Origin: Eutrigla gurnardus
Taxonomy: Eukaryota > Chordata > Actinopteri > Perciformes > Triglidae
DNA length: 64,000 bases
Direction: 5' to 3'
Assembly: GCA_963514095.1 (NCBI GenBank)
Contig: OY741286.1
Coordinates: 1,742,611-1,806,610 of the forward strand
The notes beneath the pieces were generated by a model that searched no databases, was not told the origin of the DNA, and saw nothing but the letters and a program-made list of their open reading frames with translations. This document shows, in pieces, positions 1 to 25,077 of the stretch. The position numbers and the translations under genes were made by a program. Each line of letters opens with the position of its first letter. Within the stretch, counting starts at the first letter, position 1.

Positions 1-1586
1 CCCTCCTCACCGTCACCCTCCTCACGTCACCCTCCTCACATCACCCTCCTCACGTCACCCTCCTCACCGTCACCCTCCTCACGTCACCCTCCTCACATCA
101 CCCTCCTCACGTCACCCTCCTCACCGTCACCCTCCTCACCGTCACCCTCCTCACCGTCACCCTCCTCACGTCACCCTCCTCACGTCACCCTCCTCACATC
201 ACCCTCCTCACGTCACCCTCCTCACCGTCACCCTCCTCACCGTCACCCTCCTCACCGTCACCCTCCTCACGTCACCCTCCTCACATCACCCTCCTCACGT
301 CACCCTCCTCACCGTCACCCTCCTCACCGTCACCCTCTTCACCGTCACCCTCCTCACATCACCCTCCTCACCGTCACCCTCCTCACCGTCACCCTCCTCA
401 CCGTCACCCTCCTCACATCACCCTCCTCACCGTCACCCTCCTCACCGTCACCCTCCTCACATCACCCTCCTCACCGTCACGCTCCTCACGTCACCCTCCT
501 CACCGTCACCCTCCTCACATCACCCTCCTCACCATCACCCTCCTCACCGTCACCCTCCTCACATCACCCTCCTCACCGTCACCCTCCTCACATCACCCTC
601 CTCACCGTCACCCTCCTCACCGTCACCCTCCTCACATCACCCTCCTCACCGTCACGCTCCTCACATCACCCTCCTCACCGTCACCCTCCTCACCGTCACC
701 CTCCTCACATCACCCTCCTCACCGTCACCCTCCTCACATCACCCTCCTCACGTCACCCTCCTCACGTCACCCTCCTCACCGTCACCCTCCTCACATCACC
801 CTCCTCACCGTCACCCTCCTCACATCACCCTCCTCACCGTCACCCTCCTCACATCACCCTCCTCACCGTCACCCTCCTCACCGTCACCCTCCTCACATCA
901 CCCTCCTCACATCACCCTCCTCACGGTCACCCTCCTCACATCACCCTCCTCACATCACCCTCCTCACATCACCCTCCTCACATCACCCTCCTCACCGTCA
1001 CCCTCCTCACATCACCCTCCTCACATCACCCTCCTCACATCACCCTCCTCACCGTCACCCTCCTCACCGTCACCCTCCTCACATCACCCTCCTCACCGTC
1101 ACCCTCCTCACATCACCCTCCTCACATCACCCTCCTCACCGTCACCCTCCTCACCGTCACCCTCCTCACCGTCACCCTCCTCACATCACCCTCCTCACAT
1201 CACCCTCCTCACCGTCACCCTCCTCACCGTCACCCTCCTCACCGTCACCCTCCTCACATCACCCTCCTCACATCACCCTCCTCACGTCACCCTCCTCACA
1301 TCACCCTCCTCACCGTCACCCTCCTCACATCACCCTCCTCACATCACCCTCCTCACATCACCCTCCTCACCGTCACCCTCCTCACATCACCCTCCTCACC
1401 GTCACCCTCCTCACATCACCCTCCTCACCGTCACCCTCCTCACCGTCACCCTCCTCACATCACCCTCCTCACGTCACCCTCCTCACATCACCCTCCTCAC
1501 GTCACCCTCCTCACGTCACCCTCCTCACATCACCCTCCTCACCGTCACCCTCCTCACATCACCCTCCTCACATCACCCTCCTCACG
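1..1586. repeat. CCCTCCTCA minisatellite, 14/15-bp units
   Basis: Uninterrupted tandem array made of three interchangeable units that share CCCTCCTCA and differ in the tail (CATCA, CGTCA or CCGTCA), giving 14-, 14- and 15-bp periods. It runs off the left edge of the window. The same array occurs at 16893-17070 and 47391-48200 inside copies of one palindromic DNA element, so this is that element's internal minisatellite, here much longer. Open frames through it (Ser/Pro/His/Leu rich) are by-products of the repeat. Confidence 0.97.
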
Positions 1587-1684
1587 TGGGTTTGCGTGCG
1601 CACAGTTTTATAAATCTGATTTTTTTTTGGTGCACGCAAACTTTGGCTTTTTGGCGTACGTACACTTTTAGTTAGGATCCTACG

Positions 1685-1698
1685 CACAGTTTTATAAA
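1685..1698. repeat. Target-site duplication of LINE copy A, 3' side
   Basis: CACAGTTTTATAAA is found directly beyond the GATA-repeat tail of the LINE and again at 6327-6340 beyond its 5' end. In the uninterrupted relative at about 17724-17737 the site occurs once (as CGCAGTTTTATAAA), which proves insertion into the TIR of the palindromic element. Confidence 0.92.
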
Positions 1699-1924
1699 GA
1701 TAGATAGATAGATAGATAGATAAGCTTTATTTCGGTGTCACTCCACAACACACAATAAAAATCCAGAGACAATATAAAAATACAGTATTGATTACAAAAT
1801 GACCCGTTCCCCCTTGACAAAATTAAAAGTGTTGGGGACCACTGAAAAAGAGAGTTGTGAGACACCAACTAATAAAAACATGAATAGAAACGCACATTAT
1901 AGTACCATACAAACAAAACAAACG

Positions 1925-1955
<31 letters not shown>

Positions 1956-1972
1956 AAAGCAAAACAATTATT

Positions 1973-4900
1973 TTATGAACTGGAACTCATAAGAGACAGT
2001 CTTCTATTGAGGATGAGGTGGCAGGCTTTGGCACATTCATTAATACAATGTTTACCAGCTAAAATGACACACAATTTATTAATATCATCAAAATCCTTAA
2101 AATTAAAATAAAACTTCGAAAGTGTACTAAATAGATCAGCACGAATGTCCGTATAAGTAACACAGTGCAAAAGAACATGGGCTTCTGATTCAATGGAGCC
2201 AGAATCACATAAAATACAGTAACGTCTCTCCAATGGGGTGTTTGTGTATCTACCGGTTTCTATCGCTAAAGGAGCGACTCCACATCTAAATTTAGCAAGG
2301 GAACTTCTATGTTGTCTTGAAAGTATATTCTTTACATAATGCTCTGTCTCAAATGTACCCTTAAATAGGCAGTAGGTGCGTAATTTATTCCCTTCTGGTT
2401 TATTTATTAACTGTAGCCATGAGTCCTCATCTGCCTTTGACACAGCCACATCAAAACATTTAAGGTCGTTACTAGAATAAACCATATCTGTACAAGCAAG
2501 ATGAGGTAAATTCATAGTACTGAAAAAGGTTTTTACCGTTTGCATATAATTTTTTACATTTGTCAAATGAGCCGCCCACTGAAAAACACGTTTACATAAT
2601 CGACTGTCAGACATTCCACAGAGTCTTTGCCAGTTTTTAAAAATACAGGACCACTGATGTTGCCATGGGGTTTTCCAGCCCATGTCACCTTGTATAGCAG
2701 CATTTGGGGTGTATTTACCCACACCTAGATAGAATCTACATGCTCTATTAAACACAGCATTAATAGGAGAATAACTTTTGTATCCCCAGACAGCAGCAGC
2801 ATAGGTCAAAATAGGCAGGACCAAGGATTCAAACAATTTAGTATAGCATTTAAAAGGAAAACCACCCATACATTTACACTTAGCTATGATTGCACCTAGG
2901 GCTCTATTCGCATGCATTGCTACATTCTTGACAGTTTCATTATAATCTAGAAATTCTGTTAACATCAAACCCAGATATTTATACTCTTTAGCTGTTGCCA
3001 AAGTAAACGAGCCGCAGGAGAAACTAAACTCAGACAGGGGCATTGATGGATTTCTAAAGTGCACCACCTTGGTTTTATCAGGATTTACATTCAATTTCCA
3101 GTCCTGACACCAACTATGAACAAAATTAAGCATCTCCTGAAGCCCCTCCTCAGTTTCAGAAATCAAAACAATGTCATCTGCATATAACAGAATGGATATT
3201 TTTTCGTTACCAATAGAGACACCTTTATCTAAGGCCTTAATTGCTAGAGACAGATCGTTTATATACATGGCAAACAGAATAGGAGATAGAATACATCCTT
3301 GTTTAACTCCAATATCAACTGGAAACCAATCTGTGAGACGTCCATTAACTCGAACACAACATTTGACATTTTCATACAAAGCAATGAGACAATTCAACAT
3401 GTTGCCATGTAGGCCTAATGCGGACAACTTATTCCAGAGCATGTTTCGGTCTATGTGATCAAAAGCTTTAGAAAAATCTATAAAAGAACAAAAAGTAGCT
3501 TTCTTCAACTTTTTCCTTGTGTCTATGATTGTAGTTAAAGTAGCAATATGGTCAAGGCAGCTCCGTTTCTTTCTAAACCCGTTTTGCTCGTCTGCTATAA
3601 TATCGTTAGCTTCTGCCCATTCGGCAACACGATTATACAGCACAGAACAGAACAGTTTATACACAGAAGATGTCAAAGTGATTCCCCGATAGTTTAGAGG
3701 TATTCTGTTGTCTTTTCCCCCAGCTTTGGGGATGGGGTTAATAATACCATATTTCCAAAACTCTGGTACCACACCATTTGAAAAACAATAATTAAAGAGC
3801 CTATTTAAAATATTCAGTGTGTTACCATTTTTCAATACATCAACTGGCACCCCGTCATATCCATAAGCTTTACCCTTTTTAGCTGCTTGTAGAGCTTTTA
3901 TGATTTCATGCTCTGTAATTTGCTGATTCATGAAGGAGCCCTGGTTATGTGCATATGCAGTAACTCTACCTCTGATACAAGAGTCACAATGGTTATTAGA
4001 TTGAAACAGACCGGCAAACTCACACCTCCAGGTCTCTAAAACAGCATATTTATCAGTCTGTACAGTCCCATCAGGCCTCAGTACCTCCCAGGGAATCTCT
4101 GGGCGGCGTTCACTGCCAACACCAAGCTGGTTAACCTGCTGCCAGAAGGTCCTTGGGTCGTTACTCACTAGTTCTTGGATGTTTTCCTGCTGTAATCTCC
4201 AGTATCGTCTTTTAGCAGCTTGGACTGAACGATCAAACTGCTTCTGAATGTCCTTCATTACAGCTTTAGCCTGCGCCTTAGCTGGACCAGGGGGGCACAG
4301 TATCCATTCCTTCTCCGCTGAGCATAAAGCCTTCCATAGTGAGGAGTGATGATCTGTCCACCTAACTTTTTTACTCCTCCTCTTTTTGTTAGAACAGCCA
4401 TGTTGAATAACAACATCTCTGTGAGGGATCTGATCTTGCATCTCCTTTTTCAAAATTTCACAGAACTGTGTATACACAGCATCCACGGCAAGCTGGCAAG
4501 CGGTGACATCCCCCAACTGTGCTGCACAGTCCCTCAGTGCTGTTTGACATGAGGCACTTGATAGAAAATGATCAGGAATGCTGGGTAGATCAAAAACAGT
4601 GAATGAGACCATATCCTCATTCCTCTGGGTGGTACACATGGAAGGAGATATTAGTCCAGCAGGGAGAACCATAGAGCATGTAAGGCAAGAGTGGTCAGGA
4701 ATAGTTCTGGATGTGTCAATAGTGGAGACACAGCCCGCCTCTGTGAAGAGGTCCTCACTCCTATTTACACTAAATTCACTAAACCAGTGCAAAATTTCAT
4801 AAGGCACTATTATATAATCAACAACTGATAACCCTTTTGATGATACACATGTAAAATCATTATTGAGGTAATTCCTCCCGTTTAAAATACAACAATTTGC

Positions 4901-5497
4901 ACTGATAAGAAACTGAATAAATAATTCCCCATAAGAGTTAGATACTGTATCCACTATATTTCGTTCTTCTACTGCATCCACCCCCTCAATATAATCCTGT
5001 ACATTTGCACAACGGCTGTTGAAATCACCCATAATGCAAAAGGGACCAAGTTTCTGAAATCTAAATACATTTGAAAGAAGGGTCTCATAAAAGTCTGCTG
5101 CATCAACCTGCCTGCTGGAATTAGCTGGTGGTAAATAGCAAACAGCAACAGAAAACACATGGTTTATACTGAGGTGGGGCTTAGCAGTCAGCTTCAGCCA
5201 TAATATACCTTCCACAGAGTCATCAAGGATTTCACAGTTGTAGTCCGTACACATTCTGTCACTAATAAAAAGTCCCACTCCCCCTGATCCAGAGCGAGCG
5301 CGATGATGCAGTCTAGTTCTGTTCTGCCCAAACCACCTGTATCCAGCAACAGATGCAGCTTGCACACCAGTCAGATGAGTTTCTGCCACTCCCATTAGAT
5401 CCAAGCCCAGATGCTTAATACACTGTGAACGTGTTTTATTGTTTTCTGATGATGTATCGATGTTCCAGCTTTGTACATTCCAAAACCCGCATGAAAC
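1973..5497 (-). CDS. LINE ORF2: endonuclease and reverse transcriptase
   Basis: About 1,174 codons, open from the codon after the ORF1 TAG. N-terminal APE-type endonuclease: motif FWNVQSWN, then GVAETHL, GDFNSRC and a VVDYIIVP segment. The central reverse transcriptase has SFIDFSKAFDHI, KQGCILSP and the catalytic LLYADDIVL. A C-terminal zinc-knuckle-like motif is C-x2-C ... H-x4-C in CILCDSGSIESEAHVLLHC. These are the activities needed for target-primed reverse transcription. The first in-frame ATG lies inside the endonuclease domain, downstream of its first conserved motif. The reading frame of this ORF is the same as that of ORF1. No frameshift or internal stop is visible, so the element may be recently active. 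Confidence 0.93.
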   Translation of the reverse strand, partial: VSCGFWNVQSWNIDTSSENNKTRSQCIKHLGLDLMGVAETHLTGVQAASVAGYRWFGQNRTRLHHRARSGSGGVGLFISDRMCTDYNCEILDDSVEGILWLKLTAKPHLSINHVFSVAVCYLPPANSSRQVDAADFYETLLSNVFRFQKLGPFCIMGDFNSRCANVQDYIEGVDAVEERNIVDTVSNSYGELFIQFLISANCCILNGRNYLNNDFTCVSSKGLSVVDYIIVPYEILHWFSEFSVNRSEDLFTEAGCVSTIDTSRTIPDHSCLTCSMVLPAGLISPSMCTTQRNEDMVSFTVFDLPSIPDHFLSSASCQTALRDCAAQLGDVTACQLAVDAVYTQFCEILKKEMQDQIPHRDVVIQHGCSNKKRRSKKVRWTDHHSSLWKALCSAEKEWILCPPGPAKAQAKAVMKDIQKQFDRSVQAAKRRYWRLQQENIQELVSNDPRTFWQQVNQLGVGSERRPEIPWEVLRPDGTVQTDKYAVLETWRCEFAGLFQSNNHCDSCIRGRVTAYAHNQGSFMNQQITEHEIIKALQAAKKGKAYGYDGVPVDVLKNGNTLNILNRLFNYCFSNGVVPEFWKYGIINPIPKAGGKDNRIPLNYRGITLTSSVYKLFCSVLYNRVAEWAEANDIIADEQNGFRKKRSCLDHIATLTTIIDTRKKLKKATFCSFIDFSKAFDHIDRNMLWNKLSALGLHGNMLNCLIALYENVKCCVRVNGRLTDWFPVDIGVKQGCILSPILFAMYINDLSLAIKALDKGVSIGNEKISILLYADDIVLISETEEGLQEMLNFVHSWCQDWKLNVNPDKTKVVHFRNPSMPLSEFSFSCGSFTLATAKEYKYLGLMLTEFLDYNETVKNVAMHANRALGAIIAKCKCMGGFPFKCYTKLFESLVLPILTYAAAVWGYKSYSPINAVFNRACRFYLGVGKYTPNAAIQGDMGWKTPWQHQWSCIFKNWQRLCGMSDSRLCKRVFQWAAHLTNVKNYMQTVKTFFSTMNLPHLACTDMVYSSNDLKCFDVAVSKADEDSWLQLINKPEGNKLRTYCLFKGTFETEHYVKNILSRQHRSSLAKFRCGVAPLAIETGRYTNTPLERRYCILCDSGSIESEAHVLLHCVTYTDIRADLFSTLSKFYFNFKDFDDINKLCVILAGKHCINECAKACHLILNRRLSLMSSSS

Positions 5498-6310
5498 CTA
5501 GCGCTGGGCTGCTCCCCCCGCTGCGGTGTTACTGCGTGTTGACCAGACCGACGTGTTAACTACACGCCCGCCTCGGACAGCGAGTTTGTCCGTGCCGATT
5601 TCCTTTAAAATCGCATGGAAGCTGGACTCAATAGCCCGCTGTTCAAAGGCAATGTCATGATTAATATACACCTTCTTGTACTCCGAATGTTTCTGTAATG
5701 TTGCTTTTTTGCTCATTACAGATTTCTTGTGTTCATGACAACCAAACTTGGCGATTATAACCCCCGGTTTGTTGTTACGTGACTGTTTCCTTTCCGCGGA
5801 CACGCACTCAATGTCTTTGATTTTAAGTCCGTCTTTAATTAAACAGTTCACGGAGTTCAGCGTGACTTCATTCACTCTGTGTGGAAGATTTCTGATCACC
5901 ACGTTGAGCGCTAAATCACTGCTCCTCACTCCAGGTGCGCTCGGGCCCGGTGTAGCAGCCGCGGCGTCTTCCAACACTTTCAAACGTGCACTAAAATCAC
6001 CCACCTCTGAGCTGAACTGAGGGTCAAAAAGGGGGTTATCCTTCACGGTCGCCTCCAGGTTGTTAACACGACAGTAAAGATCCACAATATCCTCCTTGAA
6101 TTCTTGTCGGATTATCTCCATTTTTTCCCGAACAGCAGCCGCAACTTTTTCGGCGATCGTCTCCTCCAAACTTTTAATATTATTGGAGATTCTGTTTTCC
6201 ATTGTCTCAATCGCTTGTAGGATGTCTTCATGTTTATTAGAGTCATCCTCTTTATCCTCTTTATTAGCTTGAGAGCGCAGAGACGCTGGCTTTTTGCTGC
6301 TCGTGGCCAT
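5498..6310 (-). CDS. LINE ORF1: coiled-coil nucleic-acid-binding protein
   Basis: 270 aa from the ATG at 6310 (good context, AAGATGG; protein starts MATSSKKPAS). A Lys/Glu/Asp-rich N-terminus is followed by a heptad-like coiled coil (about residues 30-110, with repeated I/L/V spacing), an Ala/Pro hinge, and a C-terminal RRM-like region (LNVVIRNLPHRVNE ... KKVYINHD). This matches the LINE ORF1p plan of trimerising coil plus RNA-binding domain, which coats the element's RNA. An upstream open extension to 6424 translates the host TIR (GPSFIKL) and is not element sequence. The ORF ends with TAG at 5500-5498, in frame with ORF2. Confidence 0.85.
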   Translation of the reverse strand: MATSSKKPASLRSQANKEDKEDDSNKHEDILQAIETMENRISNNIKSLEETIAEKVAAAVREKMEIIRQEFKEDIVDLYCRVNNLEATVKDNPLFDPQFSSEVGDFSARLKVLEDAAAATPGPSAPGVRSSDLALNVVIRNLPHRVNEVTLNSVNCLIKDGLKIKDIECVSAERKQSRNNKPGVIIAKFGCHEHKKSVMSKKATLQKHSEYKKVYINHDIAFEQRAIESSFHAILKEIGTDKLAVRGGRVVNTSVWSTRSNTAAGGAAQR

Positions 6311-6326
6311 CTTGGAACCTTGATGG

Positions 6327-6340
6327 CACAGTTTTATAAA
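6327..6340. repeat. Target-site duplication of LINE copy A, 5' side
   Basis: Second copy of CACAGTTTTATAAA, 16 nt upstream of the ORF1 ATG, fixing the 5' boundary of the element. Confidence 0.92.
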
Positions 6341-6353
6341 TGAGGGCCCAGGT

Positions 6354-6995
6354 CTTGGTCCAGACCTTTGTAGTCCATGTCGGGGATGATCTGAATCTAG
6401 TGTCGACTCTCCTGTTGAATCCATTTGTTTTCACTTTGGTGAACAATCACTGAGACCAGAAGCTTTAATTGCCTTCAATACGGTTAGTTGTCTGAGAAGA
6501 AGAAGCAGTAAAGTTTGATGATAAGTCAAATAAATATTCAGATTAAATATTAAGCTGACACACACCTGGACCTGACGCTGTAACCTGCTGACACTTCAGC
6601 TGATCAGCTTCAAATATTGATATGAAAGGAATGAAAGTTTAACTGGAAATTCAGATCTTTTCTCTGTTGGTCTGAAAAAAAACACAGTGTGGATCAACAA
6701 TAACTCACAACAGCTGATGGAATCTTCCACCTGAGTGGTTTGTAATTTACACACATGAAACATTTGCTGAATGAATAATGTGATGGTCTGAACTGCCAAA
6801 CATCTCCCACAATGCAACTTGCCCCTCACACTACTTAGTTTGACAGCAGGATGGTTTTATGTTTATTTGCACCACTCATGACATTGCAGATAGGAAGGGG
6901 GGTTTCCTCCATATCGTGACCTATGTATCATGATCATATTGTATTGGGATAATATCATAGTAAAAGTATTTCTTAAATTCTATTTATTGTATCAG
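6354..6995. other. Unassigned 5' flank of NLR gene A
   Basis: About 640 bp of AT-rich sequence between the nested elements and the first recognisable NLR exon. It is repeated almost unchanged at 53508-54149. I see no convincing first exon, TATA box or other gene in it; the usual short start exon of fish NLRC3-like genes was not found, so the model below starts at the first ATG of the next exon. Confidence 0.5.
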
Positions 6996-6996
6996 G

Positions 6997-22517
<15,521 letters not shown>

Positions 22518-22833
22518 AACTGTTCACAACAAACACAAAGCGGTGTGATTACATTCAGAGTCGATGCAAAGATGTGAATGAAAACATAGCAGTTTGTAAT
22601 CAGTCAGGTTCATTCCTCCTTGTACTTGTTGTAAATGTATTAATGCTTGTGTAAATGTACTTAAATGAATGCAGTATATCGGGATGGCTTTGTCTTTAGA
22701 CTGAACCTTGTCGTGTTGAGGAACATGCATTAGTGACTGGAGCAACTAGTTGCTGTCCAGTGAAAACCATCAACATGAAACACAGAGCACACACAGATTA
22801 GAATAGAAAACATCATGTATTTAACATATTACA

Positions 22834-22839
22834 AATAAA
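22834..22839 (+). terminator. Candidate polyadenylation signal of NLR-A
   Basis: AATAAA in ACAAATAAAAACACAT, about 320 bp after the stop codon. It is conserved at 61195-61200 downstream of gene B. Position fits a 3' UTR end; not proven. Confidence 0.4.
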
Positions 22840-23505
22840 AACACATATTAAACTGTTTCTTCATTGTTGGAGAAGATGCTCCTGCTAAATCCACTGAGGA
22901 ATGATAAACTATGATGATGCTGCAGCTGTGATTTTCCATTCATCAACGCTTTATAACGCTTGCTCTTGGGTGATGTTGGGAGATACACAGACCAGCTGAG
23001 GAAGACGGCTGCACGATGCATGTGAACGTGTCTGGGTATTGTTACCACCTGGCTCTAAGGTGGCAACAAGGAGGGAGGCGACACACAGATAAAGCACCAA
23101 AAAGGTACTTTTATTTGACAAAAGTAAATGAACTTATTTAGAAATGAATGTGGTGTGTAGGTAAGAAAAGGAGTCAGTCATGTCAGCAGTGTGTGGATGT
23201 GTGGACAATATGGTGAGATGTGTGCTGTATAGTGCCACAAACCAAACAAAGGAAGGAACAATCAAGGGTCTGGAGCCAGCTGAGAGAGAGAGAGGCTATG
23301 CAGAGGGCCGACTTCTATGCCCTCTGGAGAGCCCAGCCCACATGGGCAGGTATAATCACGAGCCTCGACCCAAAAAGGGAATACTGTAGTGATCAATAAA
23401 AATCACGAGGCTGCTTGGGCAAGAAGTGCCGAGCGATTCAATACAGAAGTACCTTTAAGAGTAACATGTTCTAATATAATACTGACAACAACTTCATGGA
23501 TGTGA
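22840..23505. other. Unassigned flank, duplicated
   Basis: Repeated at about 61200-61865 with few differences. Contains TACCACCTGGCTCTAAGGTGG (palindrome-like start) and CACGAGCCTCGACCC. Probably repeat-derived; no coding domain recognised. Confidence 0.4.
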
Positions 23506-23570
23506 GGATAGTGTAGAGGTAACGTGCCGGCTTTGCATGCAGCCGGCCACGGTTCAATTCCTGACTATGG
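23506..23570 (+). pseudogene. tRNA-like sequence (Ala-TGC-like) or tRNA-derived repeat
   Basis: A-box TAGTGTAGAGG at 23509-23519 and B-box GGTTCAATTCC at 23551-23561 have tRNA spacing. Between them CCGGCT-TTGCATGC-AGCCGG can form an anticodon-like hairpin exposing TGC. The T-stem pairs poorly, so it is not a normal tRNA gene. Duplicated at 61866-61931. Confidence 0.4.
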
Positions 23571-23874
23571 AAGTTTGAGAAACTTCTTTCTTTGGCCGGA
23601 ACTCTCTCTCTCTCTCTCTCTCTTTCTCTGAACCTATTAATGAACTCACCTGAAAGGAATTTATGTGCCTGAAAATTGCATGCAGCAATGCCTTTGTGAT
23701 TGGGATCTAAAACATCCTATTAATAATAACATCGTTATGCCTATCATGTTTTTGCAAGTTATATTTGGGTTCTGGGGAAATTGTATGACATATTTATCAT
23801 AGTTAAGGTAAAATGTTGGTCTAATTCTCTGATCTAAAGACAATTATACAGGGAAAAAATCAACATGTGATATC

Positions 23875-23940
23875 CTTGCCGGGATGTGAACCTGGGATGC
23901 CCACGTTCGGGCATCACCACTCACCCAACTGGGGACTTTA
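23875..23940 (-). pseudogene. Second tRNA-like sequence
   Basis: On the minus strand, A-box-like TGGGTGAGTGG (23927-23917) and B-box-like GGTTCACATCC (23892-23882) flank a GATGCCC/GGGCATC hairpin. The copy at 62420-62495 has extra bases in the hairpin region. Likely a tRNA-derived relic. Confidence 0.3.
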
Positions 23941-24016
23941 GATAATGATGTGGCCAGTCGGTGTTAAACAAAATAAACGATTTATTCATATTTTTTTTAT
24001 TTGCAAGCATGTATTC

Positions 24017-24420
24017 TTAGACGCTTGATGAAAATATAGTCTGTTTGTACTTCATATATGTAATTTTGGTAATTTTTGGTCTTTCACGTGACAAAATCAC
24101 GAGGACTAGGCTTGGCGGAACCTTCTGCTGGTACAGTTGTTTCCGACAGACGGACTTCTCTGAAACCCCCGCTAAAGTAAGCCTGATGGTTAGCCTGCCC
24201 CGGAGCAGGCTAGTTTGGTGGGATAAATTCCCATGGTTACTTAGCGGAGAGTCCCTCAAGTCACGTTGATGGAACGCAACTCTCGCTAAAGGTAGCGAGG
24301 CTTATCCAAATTAGCCCGGCTTTGCGCTTAGCAAGTTTGATGGAATACCCCTCTGCTTTGTTCTGTTGTTTTTTGTTTTGTTTGATTTAGTTTTTTTGTT
24401 GTAAGGCTTCTTTGAGCACC
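24017..24420. repeat. Right edge of duplicated flank (repeat-like sequence)
   Basis: Near-identical to 63599-64000. Contains the inverted pair CTTGGCGGAACC ... and AGCAGGCTAGTTTGGTGGGA. Small open frames on both strands recur in both copies but have no domain. Possibly an unrecognised transposon piece. Confidence 0.45.
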
Positions 24421-24720
24421 CGGAAAAGCACTTTATAAAACGTTTTTATTTTATAATATATATATTTTTATAATTATTATTATTATTACGTGTTTAATCA
24501 AGGTTCATGAACTGAGATGCATTGAAAATAAATTGAATTATAAATGTAAAAAAAACTTTTTTAACTGAAACTCTGCTTTTCACCAGCAGGTGGCGGTAAA
24601 ACGCCACCAGGATCCAAGTGAAGCCAGGGTCGGCCATCACTGTATGGGGGTTGGGGTGGACCAGGTTGGGGGTGTGGGCGCGGCGTGGGACGCGGCTTGG
24701 GGGCTGGTCTAGGCGTGGTC

Positions 24721-24729
24721 CTATTTAAG
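24721..24729 (+). promoter_or_regulatory. TATA-like box of broken Fc-receptor-like gene
   Basis: CTATTTAAG lies about 85 bp upstream of a candidate ATG (24814), preceded by GC/CACC-rich sequence (GGTGTGGGCGCGGCG) that fits KLF/Sp1-type sites. The arrangement suggests a retained core promoter. Confidence 0.45.
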
Positions 24730-24843
24730 TCTCGCTCCCTTCTTTTTAGAACTAACAGATTCGGACCGCAGTGGTCCACCCCGCGGCTCCTCCACCCCAG
24801 TCAGCCTCCCGCCATGTTGTTTCTGAGCCTCGTGGTTGCCTCC

Positions 24844-24864
24844 GGGGGGGGGGGGGGGGGGGGG
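24844..24864. repeat. Homopolymer G tract, 21 bp
   Basis: A 21-G run at the junction between the signal exon and the inverted segment. The matching inverted copy near 26856 has a 7-C polypyrimidine tract next to the Ig exon acceptor, so the run is an expanded, inverted acceptor tract. Prone to assembly error. Confidence 0.8.
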
Positions 24865-25077
24865 ACACACAACCAGGTCGACATCAGTCAAGAGGACAAT
24901 GTCAAAGTCATAGAAATGGAAACTGGCTAACTGATATCTGGCTAGTTAGTGAGCTAGCTAGCTAGCTCATCCCTCTCCAGAACGGAGGGGAGTGAGTCAG
25001 CTCATTTTCTGCCACTGTAGCACTTAGGCATGGTGGAATTACCAAGCTAATGAGCCGGCTGTGCGCTAGTTAGCTTA
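24864..25077. repeat. Inverted repeat, left arm (about 210 bp)
   Basis: Reverse complement of 26645-26855 with few differences, for example GAGGACAATGTCAAAGTCAT here and its complement near 26810. It replaces the acceptor and first third of Ig exon 1 in the plus-strand Fc-receptor-like gene. Confidence 0.88.

Larger units (their letters stand above)
1699..6326 (-). mobile_element. Near-complete non-LTR retrotransposon (LINE), copy A
   Basis: A 4,628-bp minus-strand element bounded by a 14-bp target-site duplication. In its own orientation it has a 16-nt leader, ORF1 (coiled coil plus RNA-binding-like domain), a TAG, ORF2 (apurinic endonuclease, reverse transcriptase, C-terminal CCHC), a short 3' UTR and a (TATC)n tail. 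A second copy at 48869-53480 has the same insertion site and near-identical proteins. A long A-run on the plus strand at about 1925-1952 is in the 3' UTR and is absent as such from copy B. The clade (CR1/L2-like versus another) was not resolved. Confidence 0.93.
1..6353. mobile_element. Left-truncated palindromic DNA element (MITE-like) interrupted by a LINE
   Basis: The right end of a non-autonomous DNA element is split by a LINE. 1587-1698 carries the subterminal sequence (GCGTGCGCACAG...GGCGTACGTACAC) and 6341-6353 completes the TIR ending GAGGGCCCAGGT. An uninterrupted relative lies at 15931-17750 and a second LINE-interrupted copy at 46429-53507. Compared with those, about 560 bp between the minisatellite and the subterminal region is missing here. 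The GGGCCC TIR and palindromic GTACGC-rich ends recall PIF/Harbinger-type elements, but no transposase is present, so the superfamily is inferred only. Confidence 0.75.

Noticed and set aside
1..1586. CRISPR-like array
   Set aside because: Units are 14-15 bp with no unique spacers, in a vertebrate genome; it is a minisatellite.
6311..6424. N-terminal extension of LINE ORF1 (MDSTGEST...)
   Set aside because: Lies beyond the TSD and translates the transposon TIR and host flank, not element sequence.
23180..23389. 69-codon frame duplicated at 61541-61750
   Set aside because: Identity reflects the segmental duplication; no domain, signal or splice context.
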